Below are positions 50,316 through 62,017 of a stretch of DNA of 64,000 nucleotides, in pieces (position 1 is the stretch's first letter; each line of letters starts with the position of its first letter). This stretch comes from Parascedosporium putredinis (lineage: Eukaryota; Ascomycota; Sordariomycetes; Microascales; Microascaceae). The stretch lies in assembly GCA_949357655.1 (NCBI GenBank), contig CASHTG010000012.1, positions 1,798,001-1,862,000 on the forward strand, written 5' to 3'. Both the position numbers and the translations under genes were made by a program. The notes below the pieces were generated by a model. That model searched no databases, was not told the DNA's origin, and saw only the letters and a list, made by a program, of their open reading frames with translations.

Positions 50316-53300
50316 AGACCACGATCCGATCCGACTTGAAAACTCGATAACGAACGGCGCTCTTAAAGCTTGTATGATTCATTTGTCGACTTGTATTTAA
50401 TCTTTCTCGGTTCTCACGCAAGGACGGGACCACGTCCGACGGGTCTTCTTACGATTTCTTTTCCTTTCCAACCTAGGGGAGTTTTTTTCTTTTTCTCTTT
50501 TCTTTCTGGACATTGATCTTCAATCGGGGGTAAACCCACGAGCAAACACAAAGGGGCCACGGTGTTTTTGGAGCATCTCAACAAGCTTTGCATCGGGGCT
50601 TCTTTGGAGGGATGGGATGGGATGGGATGGGCGTTACTTTGGGTGGGCTGCGTCTAGCTTGGGGGTGGGCAAGCCCTTGAGTGGTGTTTCCCTAGTGTCT
50701 CTTGCTTTTTCTTTCTTTCTTTTTCCTTCTCATCTTGCTCGGCTGTTCCTCAATCCTCTTCTGGACGGCCACTATCTTCGTCACTTTTCAATCATCTACT
50801 GGGCATAGGGGGCCGGGGAAGGCACACCGCATCATGGGGGCATTTTTTCAAGGGGTTTACGGGGGTGTATGTTGTTTTGCTTCGTTCATCAACTGGGTTC
50901 TTCACAGTCAACGGAATAGCGGCGCGAAAGGAGCAAAGCGAAAGGGGTATGGGCCTAGTTGGAGGCCCTTTGGTTTCGGTGCATTTTTGCGACTTCCTAC
51001 CTTTTGGAGTGCGATCTTGTCGTGGGATGCTTTTTTAATCTTTTTTTTTTTCTGTTTTTCTTTTTCCTCTTCCAATCATATACCCCCATTGGTGCGGATA
51101 GGAGAGAGAGCTGGAACGACTGCTCCTTGAGAGGAGCGATTATGAAAATTTTGTATGAGTAGTTTTTGTTTTAGTGACGAAACAAGAAACGAAATATTAT
51201 TAACAAGCACTTGCCTATTTACATGCCTCTACATGTAGCTACTTGTAAGCCTTCAGCTCCCTTCTTCTGTTCTATCCTTTGCTCTTTTTCTTTTTGTGAC
51301 TTTGTCTTGCTTTCAAACTCCCTTTTTGAAATTTGGTCCCTTGTCCCATTCTCTTTCCCTTTTGGGGCAACACAGAAAAAAGAAAAAAAAAAAAACTCCT
51401 TTCGCATCTGTTCTACGGAAGGGCGGCAAGGCTCAAGTGTTTTCAAGTGGGTTTCAGGTTGTTTGGGGGCGATGAATGAGGGGTCATGGCACTGAAGGGA
51501 CCAGCTCTACGTCACGGACGCAGGGAAAGACGGCACGGAACCCTGAGGATTATCAAGTGCCAAAGGGAGGCGGCTTGAGCGCAAGGGGTTTCATTGCTGG
51601 CGGCCTTTCTTTACTCATTCTTTTCCCACAGACCCTACCTGAAAATGGCGGTACTCTCTTTAAACCGTGGACTATTTGCTGTTCGCAGGGCACGCACGGG
51701 GTTTTCTTGACAATATCCAAGCACTTTGGGGGCAGGCCGGCTCTCACTTTACTTCTTCTAAGTAGGCTCTAGAAGGCTATGTGTGTCACTTCGTCCAACG
51801 GGCTTCACTCATCCCGCCCGAGTTCCATAAGAAAATGAAGAAGGAAGCAGGTTGAGAGAAAAGAAAGTGCAAGAGGCCTCTTTCTCATCGCTTGTCGCAA
51901 ACGATTAGTCCTCGTTTGGCTTGCCCATCCACTCGGATTCGCACCCCGGCGGACACTACCGGCGGGCCGAAAAGTGGGGCACGAGGGCTACCCCCGCAAG
52001 CCCCGTTGCCGGCCTCGGAGTGGGGCCGGCCGAGAGTTGGTCTGAAGGCCTCTTGCCTGTGGACAACGCTTGACAAGGATTCGTGGTAGGAATCATCGAA
52101 CCGCACCGGTCTAGGAGAGACTAAATAGACAGACTATTGTTTGACGGCGCGGGATAAATTTGGGCGTGGCTGGCCTGCGATGATCAATGACGGGAGCGGC
52201 TTGAGGTTTGCATCTTCGCCCACCCTACCCTCGCAGGCGGCCATCAACTTGGTATCGCCCCTTTGCTTGTCATTTACTTCCCCAGAAAAGTGTGAGCTAA
52301 GTCTGCATCTGCATGTCGAGGTAGGTCTTGGAGATCTCTAAGCTAGGGATACGCCTCCCATGCCCTCAAATTCCCGGCTGCCTATGACCACCAAGGGAGC
52401 AGGCCGGATCCTATAAAGTAGCCCATCACTCCCGAACAATAATCAATGTTGTCCTGGCTCCCCGCGGCCTTACAGCAGCCCTGCAAACCTAATGATAGTA
52501 ATAGGATTAATCAATGGAGGGAATAAAAGAAGGAAAACAGGCACAAATACAATGTTGAAAGACAACATAATTTGCTGACAGGGCGGGCGGCGACGAGCAG
52601 CTCGCCTCACGCGCCATCTGCACACATGAAGTTGTGCCCCAGTTATTCGCTACATGTGCCCATTGAATTCAATCCTCCGATACATTGACCCTATCTCGGT
52701 CGTACCAGCAGAGCCCCGAAATATCTCTTGCCAATTGCCAGTGGTTTGCCCCATCTTGTGAGTCTACGTGTGAGCACGGAACAAAACCATCTCCCAGATA
52801 AAATTATCAACTGCGATCAATTGCTTGTATTCAAAGATGCTGACGCTAATGGCCTCGTTTCGATCCTTTCTTGCCATGACTCGTTCTGCCGCGCCTATGT
52901 AGAAGCTCTCAATCTCGATATGCAACCACCATTCGAAAGCTTGATAAGTGAAGTGGGGCCAAGAGACCGGCAAGCTAAAAGCCCGTTCTTCAACGGTGAG
53001 GGAAGGCTCCAGCCTCAAGCACTGTCCCGACGCGGAGTGAATGGCTGCCCCTCTCCTCTCCGCGGCTATTCGCCAAATCTCACCACCCCCTCCTTTTGTA
53101 CCACACCCACCATTGACGATGCTGAAGAGAGGTGCAGGAGGACACATGAAAGAACAAGCAGAAAAGCAAGCAAGGCCGCCTCATCTTGTTTCTCACTCTC
53201 ACTCTGTCCTGCAAGCCAACCCTTGATAACTATTTTGTTATTTTCTTCTGTCTTTTTGGTTCACTTTCCTTTTATTTCCCCCTTTTGCCAAGGAACCCGT

Positions 53301-53375
53301 AGCGGGACAATACCTACAAATCAAGAGCAAGTGGAAAAAAGCAAAGGAACGAAGAAAAAAACGCAGACAACAAAA
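50316..53375. other. Intergenic, 3.1 kb
   Basis: 3' region of the membrane-protein gene and promoter of the NIF3-like gene. It contains a GGGAT repeat (50609-50631), a T-rich stretch at 51030-51070 and an A-rich stretch at 51375-51395. The frame leading into the NIF3-like start codon is open for about 216 codons but has no ATG near its beginning and no recognisable domain. Confidence 0.5.
50609..50631 (+). repeat. (GGGAT)n pentanucleotide repeat, about 4.5 units
   Basis: Perfect GGGAT units in the spacer, about 300 bp after the membrane-protein stop codon. Confidence 0.85.
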
Positions 53376-53821
53376 ATGTCAACACGTTTCACTCTAGTCT
53401 TCTACGTGCCCATGGCCGCCGTCGAGGCCTGCAAAACCGCAATTTTCGCCGCTGGCGCCGGCAAGTACCCTGGCCAGGGAGAGTACACCGAATGCTGCTT
53501 CACCTCCCATGGCATGGGCCAGTTTCGCCCAGGTGATGCCGCGAACCCCCATATCGGCCAAGTCGGGGCTCTAGAAAAGGTTGAAGAGGCCCGCGTCGAG
53601 ACACTGTGCGTTGGTGAGGACGTTGCTAGGAAAGCCGTCGAGGCCCTCAAGAAGTACGCGAGAACCCACCCCCCTTTGGAAACCGTGCGGAGTTGGCCAT
53701 CCATTTCCTGGGCTCTGTATAGCAAGAATTCGATCCATACTGACGCTTGTTGGATACTGGCCCAAGGGCTCATCCTTATGAGGAACCTGCTTATGCCGTG
53801 TTTCGGATGGAGGACTTTTGA
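53376..53821 (+). CDS. Short NIF3/YqfO-like protein
   Basis: About 110-residue protein of the stand-alone type related to the insert/C-terminal domain of NIF3-like (YqfO/GCH1 type 2) proteins. The biochemical role is unknown. Exons are 53376-53653 and 53767-53821; the 113-bp intron splits a Lys codon. The N-terminal strand 'FTLVFYVPMAAVEACKTAIF' and 'GAGKYPGQGEYTECCFTSHGMGQFRPG' match the domain as I remember it. After the intron, 'AHPYEEPAYAVFRMEDF' completes the typical His-Pro-Tyr-Glu-Glu-Pro-Ala-Tyr end. The exon/intron model depends on recovering this ending; without splicing the frame would run into unrelated residues. No frameshift. Converges with the caspase/zinc-finger gene. Confidence 0.88.
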
Positions 53822-54315
53822 GTTGGGAGCTCCCCATAGGCGCTCCATTATTTATATTGAGGCCGACAGTTGAAAGATGGGCAATGGATCAATAGATCCC
53901 TTTGCATCCACTACTCACTACTACATCAAGGTTTAATCGCCCTCTCACACTTCACCATCTTGCCCATGTCATCTGATAGTCACCGGGCCGGGGGAGGAAT
54001 CGGAATTCCGCTGCAAGCTATGCCTAGCCATTCACATATATAACATATAGATGTGCTAGCGAAAGTGAAGTTGCTAAAGACAGAAAAGCCTCCCAATCCG
54101 TTTTTATGACCTTTGCCTTAAGAAGCCCTCGTTGTCAAACGCCTGGCCAAGTTATTTCAACGTTTGCGTTCTTGTGAACTCGCCCATGTTTCGTAATGAC
54201 ATCAAATACTCGGCTGGCCCCCTGTAGATCCCGACCTACAGAAGCCACCCTCTCCGCAGTTGCATCCAATGATCTAGCGTTGTGGTCAACGGAAGGGTTG
54301 GAACAAATTTTATCG
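53822..54315. other. Convergent 3' spacer, NIF3-like / caspase-zinc finger
   Basis: About 490 bp of 3' flanking DNA of two convergent genes, AT-richer around 54030-54060 (ATATATAACATATAG). No coding region was seen. Confidence 0.55.
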
Positions 54316-57056
54316 CTAGTCCACGTCCATCTTGTCGCCTTCGGTTCCGTTGCTAACCACCTTGACCGTACCTTCGGTAGGGCCACTTCCACCGCTGCTA
54401 TCGCCCCTCGCGGGAGTCCCGCTGGATTCGGCGGTTCCGCTGGCCTCTCTTACGGGCGCACTTGGGCGAGAAACGGAGATGCTATCTTTTGCTTGATCCT
54501 GAGCACGCCCGCCTGCCACGCTTTCCTGGACCAGCTTATACTCCCCTTCTCGTCACGCTCAATAATTGCTTCGTCGAGTGCCCACTTTGCCAGGTGGTGA
54601 TCAACACCAAGCCTCTGTCCCTCGTTCTTCTCCATGTGGCGGCCGACATGCTCCGTCCATTCGTCCCAAGACCCCGGCCCCTCAAATACACTCTGGCAGT
54701 CAGGCTTGGGGCAGGCGGACAGTTGTGGCGGGTGTCGACGCTGTACGAGGCAGGACTGCTGCATTTCCTTGACCCGATTCTCCCACTCCGCTTGCGTCTT
54801 GGTGTCCACTGGATTTACGGATTTCTTGATGGCAAGTGGAGCGTGCATGCGTCGCAGGTGCTGCGTAAATAAATCTTTGCGGTTAAACTCGTTAAATTTA
54901 CCCTCTGCGATCGATGTCGGACATGCCGAACAGCGATAATACTGGAGACACAAGTGCTGCGAGGTAATATGTCGTTTCCACTCGTTTTTCGAGCCAAAGG
55001 TGCTGTCGCAACCGGCAAAGAGAATGCACACGGAAATGGCCTTGTATGCGCCGCCGCGATATGCTTTCGGAGCGACGATGAATCTTTGAACGGGATGTGG
55101 CTACAGTGGTTGCATCGTGTCTCATGCTTTGGTGTTTGCTTGGGTATCGATCTTCGGCTGTGCTTTTGCTCGGAGTCGAGTACTCGGACCCGTGTCCATC
55201 AGCCCTCGCGCCATCGGCGGAGCCATTCACCCCGCTATCCCCATGTCGATCGGGGGCACTATCAGGCAGGGACGAGCGTTGGGGTTTTGTCGGCGTTTCG
55301 TTGGTAAGATGCCGGATGTGGCTGAGCGCCTTGAGTTGCTCTGCTGCCTCCTTCATCTCCGCCGAGTCTTCCACCTCGTCCTTGACTCCGGATCCCGGAG
55401 GATATCGGCCGCCGCTGTAAGCGGTGACCTGAACCCGGGAGGTTGGGGTCGAATCAATCATAGTGGCATCACGGTCAGAGAGGCTGCGATAGGCCCCATC
55501 GGCATTTTCCCCATCCTTACGTGAGCGCTTCGCACCTGCGGCGGCTTCTCTCGCCTCGAGTAAAATCCTCCCATGTTCTACCTCCTTTGCCGACGCGTGC
55601 CCGGTCTGCCTCGATCCCGAGAACCCTATCAATCGTTGATACAAATGAACGAAATTGTGAGATCCGATGTACCCTAGAAAAATGCAAACCTTGTCATGCT
55701 TGACCACCTCCCATATCGAAAGCGACATGGATATCAACAGCATAGTGGGCGGCCCGAAGAACATGGCTTCTACGGCGACTTTATCTGCGATGGCTGGCGT
55801 ATCTTCGAGCCACTTATTAAAGTAAGCCATGTCCGCGCTCGCCTCGCCGACAAAGGTCGTACATGCAAGAACACGGGACTGGTCAAAAGAAGGTCATGGA
55901 CGGCTTCAGGAGAAATTGTGTGGTCCTGTTGCTTTGACTGGTCACCTTCGGCGCCATCCGTCGTTTTATGAGGCGACGATAGTTGGGCTCTGCTCGGTGA
56001 GATTGAAGGTGGTAGCGCTTGCGCTAACGTTATACTCTTACCGGCACCGGCAGTGATTGTGAAGTAGATGGGGCTTTGGCCGGGCGGTTGAGGCTTTCCA
56101 GACCCATTCGTGATCGAGGCTGCTTCCGCGTCCCTCAGCGCTTGGATAGACTCGTATAGCGTCTGGACTGTGAACGGGTCTTTAGAACTCCCCAATTTCT
56201 TAAGAGACTCGACCAAGATAGAGGTGAAAGTGCGTTCTCGATGATCCTTTACCCTCTGCTCGGGGCCCCAAGCAGCAATCGCCTGTTTTAGCCCATGGCT
56301 GCCCGTGAGTGGCGCATCTCGTACAGAGCATGTGTCAAGGAAAAGGAGAATGTCAGACTGGGCGTCTTCGAAAAGGCATCGTACTCCATGCCACTTTAAA
56401 CGTGCGGCATCCTCCCGAGTATTGCTATAGCGAAGCAGAGTTAGTTAGAGGCATGATATTTGGGCGACAGCCTTAACTGGTGCCAGCTCAAAGCTCAAGG
56501 GTTGTCGAATATCTCACCTCGCCCAGTAGAGCTGCTTATCTGCGCCAACATAACCGTGGCCAGCATAATATATTATGAGGAGGTGGTCCGGTCTCGCGCT
56601 CTCTAGAAAAGACGCCATCTGAACCCCCAGTTTTATGCTAGGATTGGGTACTGTGGGAATATGCCACCGGTCTGTTCGATAGTGAAACTGATCCCGAAAA
56701 ACCTTCTCTAACGACACTAGGTCAGCCTCAACGCTGGTGTCCTCTTCCCATCTGAGCAACAGCACGGAAACAGAGGTGTAGGTCGGTCGCTCTGCAGATC
56801 TCTGAATGAGCATGGCGGCATCTTGAAGATGGCGGGCGAAGCGCTCGAATTCGACGCGGGCAGGGACGGGGGTCTCGACGACAGCTGGTGCGCTCGGAAG
56901 CTAGAGATGAGAGCAAAGTCAGACTTTTGAGGCTTTTCACCAATTGCCTAAGCTCCCTAGCTAGGCGGCAGCCATTGGACCTACATTGACAGGCGCCGAC
57001 GCTGGCGAAACGTCGGTCTTAGGGGCTAACCGCCGCTTTTTGCTCGGAGGATCCAT
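54316..57056 (-). CDS. Caspase-fold (C14-like) protein fused to C2H2 zinc fingers
   Basis: Probable nuclear protein. Exons are 57056-56985, 56900-56518 and 56424-54316. N-terminus 'MDPPSKKRRLAPK' reads as a nuclear localisation signal. A caspase/metacaspase-type p20 fold follows: core strand 'YTSVSVLLLRWEED', catalytic His139 in 'LLIIYYAGHGYVG' (codon 56556-56558) and catalytic Cys184 in 'FLDTCS' (56329-56331). Next are a conserved middle region ('NKWLEDTPAIADKVAVEAMF'), a disordered Ser-rich linker and three C2H2-like fingers (first 'CILFAGCDSTFGSKNEWKRH', last 'CPKPDCQSVF...HVGRH'). It ends in an acidic 'GDKMDVD'. Frame breaks: 56341-56344, about 56279-56287 (+2 or -1), 55885-55888, about 55065-55071 (+2 or -1) and 54543-54546. 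The corrected length is about 855 residues. Fungal relatives are usually annotated only as C2H2 proteins; activity is unproven. Confidence 0.87.
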
Positions 57057-58612
57057 CTTCTATGTCGTTGAGGACGAAGAACGAATGAATGACGATTTAC
57101 AGGTTGTTGGTTGATCGGAGCCCGAGGTACAAATTTTTTTGAACCAAGTCGCCGGAGCCCAATTTGATCGAGAGGGGGAAAGACGCTCGCGCGCCGCAAG
57201 GCGTGTGGGTTGAGGCGTATGGCGGCAAGGCGGTCACTCATATATAGAGGGAAAATCCCTTGTATCCATTGATACTGCAGGTTTTGGTCGGGGAGAGGAA
57301 GTTTGGTAGCCTCGGGCAGGGAGGGAACAAAAAGATATCGAGGACAAGTGGGTGGAGGTAAGGCTGGTACGACCAGCTTGGTCGAGAGGGCGAGGGATAG
57401 ATTGAAGTGGGCAAGGTAGGAGAGACTGGCGGGTTCCGGCCCTGCCTCGGAGGAGGGGGAAGTGGTGGGTAGGGGAGAAACAACTGGCCAGCGCAGGTGC
57501 TGCACTCTAACAGATGCACAGGCTGTGAGTGGTGAGCGTCGTATGGGCTAACAAGCCGGGCTAGCCAGCGGTGGGCGGGGACAAGAGGCCTTGAGGAACG
57601 GCTCAAGCTTCTACGAGGCTGTAACCCAAGGGAGCTTGCCACGCCTTTCCACCCCCTTCCCACCCATGCCTGGTGACTTTGCGCCCATCCGAATACACAC
57701 TGTGCTTTGGAGCTGCAGGAGGTGCGTAATGAATTTTGCACAGCCTCATCGCAAATTGTCTGATTGTCAATCATCAAGGAATACTTGCTTCACCTACCCT
57801 ATCACTACTCTTGGCAAGGTATCGCTGGATAGGGTGCACCAAAGGCCGAATATTAGCCCCACCCGACGATTGGCATCGGGCACCTCTCGCTTGAACTTGA
57901 GGAAATTCGCTCCCTCGTGCAAGATTGAGAAGGAAAGCGAAAAGCGGGAAAGGCAAGGCTTCTCGCCCAAAACGGAGTGAGCGTTTAAACACAAGAACAT
58001 TGAGTACTAATCGGAGGGCCACCACTCAAGCAGAAAGAGATGCTCACTGGGGAGAGGGGCGTGCAATTTCCTCCCTCGGAAGACCAAAAGGAAACCGGTG
58101 ACTTTGGTCTGGCTGCTTGCATTATTCTCGAAACCGCCTGTCAAGGTCCCTGAGAGTTCCCCAGCCCCATTCCCTCGAAGACGGGGCTCTCTCGTCTTCC
58201 TTGAGCATCGTGAGATCTTGACGACCAGGGCGCCAACCCGCTTTCGCTGACCGCTCATCTGTCCTCGTACTGTGTACATAGGTTGGTCTTAAGCCTGATG
58301 TACCGAAGTACCTCAACGGCCTGCACGACGAAGGCAAGAGCCTTTTGGAGGAGTAATTTGGTGGGTGGTGTTGATGTGGTCAGTTTTGAGTACTGGAATA
58401 TCAATACTTTTAATTCTTCCCAAAATATCAAGGCAAGGGGGAGGACATTAAAGCCTTGAGGGTTTCAGTAAATCCTCTTCTGCCGCCCCAGCCAAGGCCA
58501 TTGTAACTGTCTCTCTTGGGAAAAGAAATTATGATGGAGCCAAACAGTCTCTTCGACAGTTGAGCGGGGAATAGGATCGATTGGCGTGCAGTATTTTGAC
58601 CTCACTTCAAAG

Positions 58613-58641
<29 letters not shown>
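58613..58641 (+). repeat. (AC)14 dinucleotide microsatellite
   Basis: A perfect AC repeat of about 29 bp in the spacer. No gene overlaps it. Confidence 0.93.
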
Positions 58642-58643
<2 letters not shown>

Positions 58644-59092
58644 TGAGCGGGACGCAGGCGGGATTTCCCTCTTGAATAAAAGGATCCTTGAGCTGCTGCA
58701 TTGCACAACCGCGTGAATCGTATTCCCCAGGATGGACGGATCTTTCAGATTCGGTGTGCTTTCGACTATCCCCCTCGCAGCTCTGACCCGAGGCCCTCGA
58801 CCCACGACCAAGACGGAAGCTGTCGCAGCGCAGGTCTCACGTCACCTTTCCGTTTCACTGGAGGGACTTGTCGGGTGGCTTGGATAGGCGACGCATGATT
58901 GGTCAAAACCCTGTGGTAAGGCAGCGACCAAACCAGGGCTGGGCCCATCAACCCCATCAAGCCAGCCTCCGAGCCTGGTTTTTAGCTCCGCGCAGCAGAG
59001 GGCTCGCCAGATGTCTTGTGTCCAAAGCCTCCTCTGACGGCCAGTGGCTATCGGGCGAAAGGGCTTGATACCTCGACGGCCGGAGCCTTTTG

Positions 59093-59554
59093 ATGTCCTG
59101 GTCATTTTGGGCAGTGGTGGCCCCCACCTACCCACACCACACTGGCATTTTTTCCAGAACCCCCGAGCCGGGGATCCTCAACCACAAGAACTTTGTACCG
59201 ACCGTGCAGCTCGCACCGTATGGTGCCTCGCGCACAGCGATCTTTCCGGCAGGCACCATCAGCCTCACGGCCGTGGAGTATCTCAACATGATGGACACCA
59301 AGCTTGACCCCAACGCTCAATTGAGGTCGGCAAGATCGGGCATTATTGCTCCAAGCCACGTGCGTCATGTGAGTTGTATAGATGTGAGTGCATCTATAAT
59401 GGAGAGGGAAAATAACAGACAACGAGTGCCAGAGAGAAAGATAGCAAGAGAGCAAGAAAGTAAGAGAAAGTGTGTGTGTGTGTGCGTCAAGTGTGTGTGT
59501 CGTATGTGGGAGTGCGCATGTGCGATGGAGGAGAAGGACGAGGGGAAATGGTGA
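59093..59554 (+). CDS. Uncertain open frame, 153 codons, with a coding-like core
   Basis: Not recognised. The core at about 59157-59350 reads as normal protein ('ILNHKNFVPTVQLAPYGAS', then 'GTISLTAVEYLNMMDTKLDP') with GC-rich third codon positions like the real genes nearby. The rest is doubtful: the C-terminal third is Arg/Lys-rich and then Cys-Val repeats produced by a TG microsatellite. A GTGCGT donor follows 'IIAPSH' at about 59359, and TTTTTTCCAG at about 59150-59159 could be an acceptor. The core may therefore be one exon of a small gene, a remnant of a gene, or chance. Confidence 0.25.
   Translation: MSWSFWAVVAPTYPHHTGIFSRTPEPGILNHKNFVPTVQLAPYGASRTAIFPAGTISLTAVEYLNMMDTKLDPNAQLRSARSGIIAPSHVRHVSCIDVSASIMERENNRQRVPERKIAREQESKRKCVCVCVKCVCRMWECACAMEEKDEGKW
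59471..59500 (+). repeat. (TG)n microsatellite, two short blocks
   Basis: Two blocks of TG units (59471-59484 and 59491-59500) separated by six bases. More GT/TG-rich sequence follows to about 59525. Confidence 0.85.
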
Positions 59555-62017
59555 GTGAGTGCGTGCTTTTCTCACAGCCGCTACCAAGCCATTGATTGAC
59601 TAAAAAGCCCTGGCGCTAGGGCCGCATTGGCTGCCCGGTTGGTCACGAGAAGCAAGAAAAGAGCAATAAAAGCAGTAGAAATCGCGGATCGTGAGAATGA
59701 ACCCTCATCATCCTTAGCCTCCAATTGAACGAGCCAAGGGAGAGGCTCCTATTGGCTGATTCTACTGCATTTCTACCCAGCAGAGATGGAGTGCAGGTCT
59801 ATCCTTGGAGCCCAAGAAGGTTGAGCGCTATCCATTTTAGGGGCGTAGCTGGCAAAGGCTGCGGGGAGGCTAATAATACATTATGTATCCCAGACTGTGT
59901 GATGAAAATGAGGAGAGAGGGAGAGGCGACGGTTACGAAAGGTCTACTCCCCACACTGGGCTAGCCACCGATCCTCGTTGCAAGCTGGTTGAACCTGCTC
60001 CAAATGGAACATTGAGCTCAAGTGATAGTGGACTTGATCAATGATGTACGGCGGGTGCGGCCGTGTGTTGCCCACCTTACGTTCCCTTCCAGCCCAGCCC
60101 TCGAATTTTATCCAAGCGCCTTGCTCGAAGCAGATGGCGAAACCGGCGGTCAGGCACTAGATGGGATAAAGATCTGGGGAGGTTGCCACTTAAAAGGAGA
60201 ATATAGATACCAAAGAAGGGAGCCACGACAGGAGAAAGTCGCCCAACATTCTGGGGGTGGCAAATTTCCCCTCGTGGCTTCCTTTTTCTTGGGACGAGAT
60301 AAGGCACGCGTGTGATGGACTGTGTAGAATCAAATAGTGACGGACCACTGTTGTTAGGCAGCCTCCCCACGACCGAGCTGTTGTTCAAACGCCTAGAAGG
60401 CTGCCTGCAGGCCTTCGCACCTTGCACTTTATCCCATCCACAAAATTACCTTTGAAGAAATGGAGGGAGTCTGCAGCGCCAGCGAGTTTCGTAGCTTAGG
60501 CACCGGTTGCTGGCCATGTCGTGTTAAGAGGCTGGGAGGGCTTTGCCGTTCTCTCAGCGATCCCGCCCGTCCTTAAAGGCCAACGCCAGCCACTCAACTT
60601 GATCGATGAAGCTCGACCTCCTCTTTTTGGCCGGGTACCAACCTCCCACACCACATGGGCTCGGCTCCGGCAGGTACGGGGGCAGACATGGTGCGTGCTG
60701 CGTTGAGTAGCGGCCGACGGACAACGTTCCTTCCATGGCACTGCCATGCTCGGCCTGTTTCGAGCAGAGACACCCGGCCCTCCATGACGAAATTCTGAAA
60801 TTGCCGCCAGAACATCCATGTAACGTAAGCAGTCCGCCACATGCGAGGAGGAATTCTTCCTTGTCGCGTTGCCCATGCCAGCCGGAGCCTATTTTCAGAG
60901 GCAAGCAACATCCCTATCACGGCTGGCCAGCCATGGCCCGGGTTATGAGGACAGCTTGGTGGTTACTGTAATGTAGTGTCTGGGGAAAGGATTAACTCGG
61001 AGACTGGTGTCACGAGGATGAAGCCCTGACGGGAGGACACGGGCAACCACATGCCGTCCTTCTCCTCGTTACAGTAGCATGTGGACTGGCGTGTCTTGTC
61101 GCCACATTAAAGGCCAGGAGTGTCCGCCGGCCTCGCCGGCAGGGATAGAGGCAGAGTTATATGCATCAGGCTCGACCCCCACTAGAATGACAGTATGTGA
61201 TGATTACATCAGTGTCCTTCATCTCATCTTTCGAACGGGCGGAGAAGCCCTTCGTACATTGCTAGCTTCCTTCCCAATGAGTCCTCCCCATACTCGCCAA
61301 ATTCCGTCGCCAACGCTCCCAAAGATAGTTATCGCGCTGGCCCAGAATCCACCATGTTGTTGATGCCCTCAAACTTGCCGAACAAAACGTAGTCTCGTCA
61401 ACAACTTGAGCATTGGAGACGTTCGCCGTCCATAGGGAAGAGGAGGCCTCGGGTGTGGCGATGTGGCGCAGCGCTCACGCCAAGCAGTGGACCACTTGGA
61501 CCAAGCAATACAATTGATGGATCAATTGATGACTGAGGAAGTGAAGATCCCGTATTGCTTCCAATAAAGCTACATCTTGCGTCACTGGCAGTGTCACTCG
61601 CCTGAACTCCCGCCGCCGCCTTCCTCGCTCGACCCCCAAAATTGGCTTATGTGCAGATTATGAGGAGAAGGGTGCGACGGAGCCGCCTTGCCATAAATTA
61701 TCATCAGCTTATTTTCAAACTTTTATGACCCTTTTCAACACAACCTGCGGCGCCCTAATCTAGCGTAGACGCACGCACATCATTCCAGCGCCAGAAATCG
61801 ACCCCACACTTGAGTGCTTCGCATTGAGCATTTCGCAAAAGATTCGTAGGGGCGTAGTGAACGTTTTTGCGACCTGATATAGCCGCCCGCCCTCCCCGCC
61901 CTGCCCCAGGGCCAGGCTGAACGACGACAAACACCCACCTCTCTCTCCCTGTCAACCTGGGTCGACGGAAATCTTCTTTCAAAACCTACCTCGTTCCTAG
62001 CCCTCCAGTTGTTTTCC

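Larger units (their letters stand above)
57057..62017. other. Divergent 5-kb spacer between caspase-zinc finger and patatin genes
   Basis: No known family was recognised. It holds an AC microsatellite (58613-58641), TG repeats (59471-59500), one coding-like segment (see 59093-59554), a TCAATTGA palindrome at 59327-59334 and a doubled CAATTGAT motif at 61511-61530. Both flanking genes have their promoters here. Confidence 0.5.

Noticed and set aside
52728..53375. Open frame of 216 codons continuous with the NIF3-like start
   Set aside because: It starts with a non-ATG codon, has no domain, and known short NIF3-like proteins begin at the MSTRFTLVFYVP Met.
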